Source: Bacteroidia bacterium
Lineage (GTDB): Bacteria > Bacteroidota > Bacteroidia > AKYH767-A > OLB10
NCBI GenBank assembly: GCA_025450095.1
Contig: JANWID010000221.1
Span: forward strand, 1-9,450
Reading direction: 5' to 3'
Length of the DNA: 9,450 nt
The translations under genes were made by a program, and so were the position numbers. The notes under the pieces are model-generated. The model made no database searches. It was not told the origin of the DNA and saw only the letters and a program-made list of their open reading frames with translations. Shown here piece after piece: positions 6,599-9,450 of this stretch; position 1 is the first letter of the stretch, and the number at the start of each line of letters is the position of its first letter.

Positions 6599-6835
6599 AT
6601 CTGTAATCCCTTGCCTCTCTATCTGTAATCAAATCCCAGTCGCCGGTTCATGAATCTGTAATCCCATGCCTCTCTATCTGTAATCAAATCCTAGTCGCCG
6701 GGTCATGAATCTGTAATCCCCTGCCTCTCTATCTGTAATCAAATCCCAGTCGCCGGGTCATGAATCTGTAATCCCATGCCTCTCTATCTGTAATCAAATC
6801 CCAGTCGCCGGGTCATGAATCTGTAATCCCATGCC
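6599..6835 (+). repeat. 55-bp tandem repeat array, four full units plus a partial fifth
   Basis: Units start at 6599, 6654, 6709 and 6764; a 17-bp partial unit covers 6819-6835. The period is exactly 55 bp with only a few substitutions (for example CGCCGGTT versus CGCCGGGT, and CCAG versus CTAG). Each unit contains the word ATCTGTAATC twice, at unit positions 1 and 23, so the nine plus-strand copies alternate at 22 and 33 bp. Other conserved blocks are TGCCTCTCT, CAAATCC and AGTCGCCGG. The array is not a CRISPR, since the units have no unique spacers. Its place between divergent promoters and its near-helical spacing fit an operator or DNA-structuring array, but slippage-generated repeat DNA is also possible. 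Confidence 0.93.
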
Positions 6836-6933
6836 CCACAAAATTACTGAATTTAACTCCACATTTCAGATCTTTAACAGGTCATTAACAACTCTATAAC
6901 AAGCGAATAACAGGATTGGCGTATACGTAAGAG

Positions 6934-6941
6934 TACCTTTG
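6934..6941 (+). promoter_or_regulatory. Putative Bacteroidota -7 element (TACCTTTG) for the propeller lipoprotein gene
   Basis: TACCTTTG matches the TAnnTTTG consensus of the main Bacteroidota sigma factor exactly and lies 17 bp before the ATG at 6959. A TTG at 6916-6918 could be the -33 element, but its 15-bp spacing is shorter than usual. If used, the 5' leader would be very short. Sequence match only. Confidence 0.5.
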
Positions 6942-6958
6942 TCTTAAAATATAATCTC

Positions 6959-8167
6959 ATGAAACCGATTCTCTTCGTATTGACATTATCAGCATTGTTC
7001 TCTTCCTGCAAAGGACAGGACAATTCTTCTACTCCCGGTAAGGAAATCGCAATTGCAGATGTACAAACAGCTGAAGTAATTCCAGTTGTTGAGAAGCTAC
7101 CGGAATGGAATATTGATTTGAATTTATTTAACTGGACTTCCGATATAAAACCCACTAAGCCTATTGCATTCGTCCGGCAAATGACAGCGGATAAAGATGG
7201 CAACGTCTGGTTTGCAAGCTGGAATGGCATGGTTCGTTACAATATCTCGTTTGAAAACAATCCCTGCAATTTAAATACGTGCAATCACGATCATCGCTAT
7301 ATCAGCCAGGAAATTGCTCATAGGCTGGAAACCGATAAATTAATAACACGATTTACTCAATTCGACAGCCTCCAGTTTTTTCATGTGTTGTGTGTATTCA
7401 GGGATAGTAAGGAAAATATTTGGTTTGGAACCCGGTATCACGGGGTGTACCGTTATGATGGCCGCGAATTTCAACAGTTTGATAAAGCAACAGGACTTGG
7501 CGAAAATCAAGTGATTTGTATTACCGAGGATAATGCCGGTAGAATGTGGTTCGGTACGACTAGCGGTTTGTCAATCTATGATGAAAATGCCATGAGCGAA
7601 GGCAGGTCTGGCTTTACAAACTTTAATAAAGATAATGGCCTGCCCGATAATATGGTTTTAACTCTTTTGCAGGATGCTGTTCATGACAGGATTTTAGTTG
7701 GTACACAGGAAGGTTTGTGTTATTTTAGCGGAACAACGTTAAGTACTTTAAATAACTCATCCGGACTTCCATTCCGTTATGTTGAAACACTGTTTATTGA
7801 TTCGGATAAAACTTTATGGATTGGTCATAGTGATGGACTCACTGCATACGACGGGAAAACTTTCAACACATTTACAAAAAATGACGGGCTACCTGAAAAT
7901 TTTGTGGCTTGCATAACTGAAACAAACCGTAATGGAAATAAAATTATCTGGCTTGGGATCAGAGATTCATTTGGACAGGGTTTGGGAATTTGTAGTTACG
8001 ACGGCAAATCATTTTCACACATGACCGGAAATGAAGGTTTACCCAACAAACGAATATTAAACATGATCACCGATTCCGATGGAAACATCTGGATGGGTAC
8101 ATCCGATGGTGTTTTCAGATATGATGGTGTTAAATTCAAAACGATTGCCAGAGAAGAAGGATGTTGA
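6959..8167 (+). CDS. Lipoprotein with two-component-regulator propeller (Reg_prop) repeats
   Basis: The 402-residue product starts with a lipoprotein signal: hydrophobic residues 4-14 and the lipobox LFSSC with Cys17 as the lipidation site. A flexible Ser/Thr/Pro-rich linker follows. The rest is a beta-propeller of the Reg_prop kind. Blade motifs of the form G-x-[IVL]-W-[FILM]-G-T-x-x-G-[LV] lie near residues 81, 152, 194, 243, 284, 328 and 375, most followed by Y-[DS]-G and by N-G-L-P-x-N/R linkers. Seven such motifs suggest one seven-bladed propeller; hybrid two-component sensors usually carry two. In Bacteroidota this fold senses periplasmic ligands, often polysaccharide fragments, fused to a kinase. 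Here it stands alone on a lipid anchor, with no membrane helix or kinase domain. A Cys pair (103, 108) in the insert after blade 1 may form a disulfide. It is divergent from the kinase-regulator pair and upstream of the dioxygenase. Ligand and partner are unknown. Confidence 0.88.
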   Translation: MKPILFVLTLSALFSSCKGQDNSSTPGKEIAIADVQTAEVIPVVEKLPEWNIDLNLFNWTSDIKPTKPIAFVRQMTADKDGNVWFASWNGMVRYNISFENNPCNLNTCNHDHRYISQEIAHRLETDKLITRFTQFDSLQFFHVLCVFRDSKENIWFGTRYHGVYRYDGREFQQFDKATGLGENQVICITEDNAGRMWFGTTSGLSIYDENAMSEGRSGFTNFNKDNGLPDNMVLTLLQDAVHDRILVGTQEGLCYFSGTTLSTLNNSSGLPFRYVETLFIDSDKTLWIGHSDGLTAYDGKTFNTFTKNDGLPENFVACITETNRNGNKIIWLGIRDSFGQGLGICSYDGKSFSHMTGNEGLPNKRILNMITDSDGNIWMGTSDGVFRYDGVKFKTIAREEGC

Positions 8168-8201
8168 TGATCTTCTAATTTCTTTTAATATTACATGATA
8201 A

Positions 8202-8220
8202 ATAGATTCTGAAAATCTAT
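8202..8220 (+). repeat. Small stem-loop just upstream of the dioxygenase start
   Basis: ATAGATT (8202-8208) and AATCTAT (8214-8220) form a perfect 7-bp stem with a 5-nt loop (CTGAA), ending 6 nt before the ATG at 8227. It is AT-rich and has no T-run behind it, so it is more likely to affect translation or mRNA stability than to terminate. It lies in the 59-bp gap between two genes that may be co-transcribed. Confidence 0.5.
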
Positions 8221-8226
8221 ATTATC

Positions 8227-9123
8227 ATGCACCGTCGTCGATTCATAAAAAACACCAGCCTTGCTGCCTTCGCGGTGGGAGTATTCGGGAATGTTACCTG
8301 GTCCAAGGACAGGTTCGTGGGAAATTCTCCAACCACTACCGACATTCTCGGCCCATACTACCGGCCTGGAGCTCCAAGACGGATCAACATCAATCCTTCT
8401 GACTATAAAGGTCCGTTGTTTCACCTGGAAGGTACCATTTATGAAACGGACGGTAAAACTCCGTTAAAAGGTGAACAGGTAGAAATCTGGCAATGTAATA
8501 AGAACAAAATTTATGATAATACCTCCGATGAATACCGCTACCGGGGCTCACAGGTAACTGTTGCCGATGGTAAATATCATTTTATTACCACGCATCCTGT
8601 CCCCTATCCTACGCAGAGCAATCCTTCCATAAACCGGCCTGCCCATTTTCATCTTCGCATTTCCGGTGAAGGCCACCAGGATCTTGTTACCCAGGTTTAC
8701 TTTAAGGATGATCCGAATATCGCAAATGACCCGTCTGCAAATTCACCAGATTCTATTCACCGGATACTTGAAATCAGAAGCAATGCGAAGGGTGAAGAAG
8801 TTGTGAAATTCGATATCGTGATGTCGAAGGAAATAAAGCTGGTAGATTTTGCATATTCAAAGCTGGCCGGAATTTATAAAATGTCGGACGAATCGATGAT
8901 GGAATTTTACAAAGGTGGTGAAGCGTTGTTCTGGAAATGGAACGGACAGATCATGGAGGAACTGATTTATCGTGGAGAAAATAAATTCTCTGGAGGAATC
9001 GATAACACTATAGCGCGGTTCATGCTTCAGCTGAATGGTGATGTAAAGGTTGAGTTTTATCACTTGAACCCGGCCAGTAAAAAAGAATACAGACTGGAGG
9101 GAATCAGGACTTTTAAGTATTGA
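8227..9123 (+). CDS. Tat-exported intradiol ring-cleavage dioxygenase-like protein with extra C-terminal domain
   Basis: This protein (298 residues) starts with RRRFIK (3-8) and a hydrophobic stretch (11-20), a twin-arginine signal suited to a folded metalloprotein. Residues about 38-200 match the protocatechuate/catechol dioxygenase fold: TDILGPYYRPGAPRR near the start, HLEGTIYETDGKTPLKGEQV for the first strands, then the non-haem Fe(III) ligands Tyr96, Tyr127 (in PVPYP), His140 and His142 (in RPAHFHL), with Arg137 in the usual active-site place. The spacings (Tyr127-His140 of 13, HxH) equal those of protocatechuate 3,4-dioxygenase beta, so catalysis is likely, but the aromatic substrate is unknown. 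Residues about 205-298 form an extra beta-rich domain (LAGIYKMSDESMMEFYKGG...) that resembles DUF3471-type domains; this is a guess from the pattern. It starts 59 bp after the propeller lipoprotein. No ring-cleavage pathway genes are in view, so a role on exported aromatics is inferred. Confidence 0.87.
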   Translation: MHRRRFIKNTSLAAFAVGVFGNVTWSKDRFVGNSPTTTDILGPYYRPGAPRRININPSDYKGPLFHLEGTIYETDGKTPLKGEQVEIWQCNKNKIYDNTSDEYRYRGSQVTVADGKYHFITTHPVPYPTQSNPSINRPAHFHLRISGEGHQDLVTQVYFKDDPNIANDPSANSPDSIHRILEIRSNAKGEEVVKFDIVMSKEIKLVDFAYSKLAGIYKMSDESMMEFYKGGEALFWKWNGQIMEELIYRGENKFSGGIDNTIARFMLQLNGDVKVEFYHLNPASKKEYRLEGIRTFKY

Positions 9124-9139
9124 TTTATATTTGATAGTT

Positions 9140-9195
9140 GGCAGTAAGCAGCCGGCAGTAAGCAGCCGGCAGTAAGCAGCCGGCAGTAAGCAGTC
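9140..9195. repeat. 14-bp tandem repeat, four copies
   Basis: GGCAGTAAGCAGCC is repeated at 9140, 9154 and 9168, and a fourth copy at 9182-9195 ends TC. The first three are identical. It starts 17 bp after the dioxygenase stop. 'GCAGTAAGCAG' tracts of this kind recur, from memory, in intergenic DNA of Bacteroidota. A 14-bp period does not keep a reading frame, which argues against coding. Confidence 0.9.
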
Positions 9196-9331
9196 AGCAG
9201 ACAACATTCTTTATATCATTCTCAAATTCTCGCTTTATCCAATTTTCCAATTCGTACATTCTACTTTTCCCGATCAACTTAACAAATAAAACATGCTGCC
9301 AATTTGATGCGATCCCTCGCTCTGCTACCAT
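9194..9331 (-). CDS. Possible small protein (45 aa) or detached C-terminus of the gene to its right
   Basis: From ATG 9331-9329 the minus strand codes for 45 residues (MVAERGIASNWQHVLF..., then KLIGKSRMYELENWI and KREFENDIKNVVC) ending at TGA 9194-9196. The composition is protein-like, with an amphipathic helix. It lies in the same frame as the partial gene that ends at TAA 9341-9343, with only three codons between, so it may be the true end of that gene behind a nonsense codon. The stop lies in the last copy of the 14-bp repeat, so the repeat may have replaced the original 3' end. No family is recognised. Confidence 0.35.
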   Translation of the reverse strand: MVAERGIASNWQHVLFVKLIGKSRMYELENWIKREFENDIKNVVC

Positions 9332-9340
9332 TGACGTATT

Positions 9341-9450
9341 TTAGGAAGTTTGGTAATTTTCAATGAGTTGTAAATTAAACTCTCTTGCTTTCTTTTGTAG
9401 GAATTTTAGTTGTTGCTGTTTAATTTTTTCTTCGTAGAATTTTATACCTT
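9341..9450 (-). CDS. C-terminal end of an unidentified gene running off the right edge
   Basis: The minus-strand frame entering from base 9448 gives 35 residues (GIKFYEEKIKQQQLKFLQKK, then AREFNLQLIENYQTS) to TAA 9341-9343. The peptide is basic and helical, with a KKA-x-EF-x-LQL pattern that resembles the tails of some transposases or other DNA-acting proteins, but this is too weak to name. The start is outside the window. The gene is convergent with the dioxygenase. Confidence 0.45.
   Translation of the reverse strand, partial: GIKFYEEKIKQQQLKFLQKKAREFNLQLIENYQTS

Larger units (their letters stand above)
6444..6958. other. Divergent intergenic regulatory region between kinase and propeller lipoprotein
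   Basis: This 515-bp region has no gene. From left to right it holds a diverged inverted half-unit of the array (6470-6519), a 16-bp inverted repeat (6504-6553), a small hairpin TCCTGC/GCAGGA (6555-6578), the 55-bp tandem array (6599-6835), and a TAnnTTTG promoter element near the lipoprotein start. Both flanking genes read outward, so all control of both units must lie here. Confidence 0.7.

Noticed and set aside
6599..6835. CRISPR array
   Set aside because: The period is regular, but the whole 55-bp unit repeats; there are no unique spacers and no cas genes nearby.
8857..9207. Minus-strand frame of 116 codons through the 14-bp repeat
   Set aside because: Its start is the repeat itself, giving a Leu/Ala/Cys-rich periodic peptide, and the rest is antisense to the dioxygenase C-terminus.

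Overview
The window looks like chromosomal DNA of a member of the Bacteroidota. Four things point there: a secreted protein with a type IX secretion (Por) C-terminal sorting domain, a two-component pair resembling Bacteroides RprX/RprY, a lipoprotein built from 'two-component regulator propeller' repeats, and a TAnnTTTG-type promoter element. I cannot name genus or species.

Layout. (1) 2-1368: an AT-rich segment with two uncharacterised membrane proteins. The first is cut by the left edge. The second has a C-terminal part split off by a single in-frame TGA. (2) 1369-1761: a gene-poor stretch with a long imperfect palindrome flanked by direct repeats. (3) 1762-3468: a large secreted repeat protein with a type IX tail. 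(4) 3469-3843: a spacer with a short-period 'CTCTGTG' repeat and small GC hairpins. (5) 3844-4473: an unknown four-helix membrane protein, convergent with (6) 6443-4481 on the minus strand: a sensor histidine kinase followed by its OmpR-type response regulator, overlapping by 11 nt. (7) 6444-6958: a divergent promoter region dominated by a 55-bp tandem array, with inverted relatives of the same word next to the kinase start. (8) 6959-8167: a propeller lipoprotein. (9) 8227-9123: a Tat-exported intradiol-dioxygenase-like protein with an extra C-terminal domain. (10) 9124-9450: a 14-bp tandem repeat and, on the minus strand, the end of a gene that runs off the right edge.

How the parts may work together. 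Kinase and regulator are clearly one transcription unit. The lipoprotein is divergent from them across the repeat array. Its fold is the one Bacteroidota often fuse to a sensor kinase as the periplasmic input, so a split sensor whose shared promoter is read by the regulator is an attractive inference, not shown by the sequence. The dioxygenase starts 59 bp after the lipoprotein and may be co-transcribed with it.

The most interesting signals are the phased 55-bp array with its inverted copies, the stop-interrupted membrane gene at the left, and the Tat-dioxygenase fusion. I see no CRISPR array, tRNA, rRNA or complete insertion sequence.
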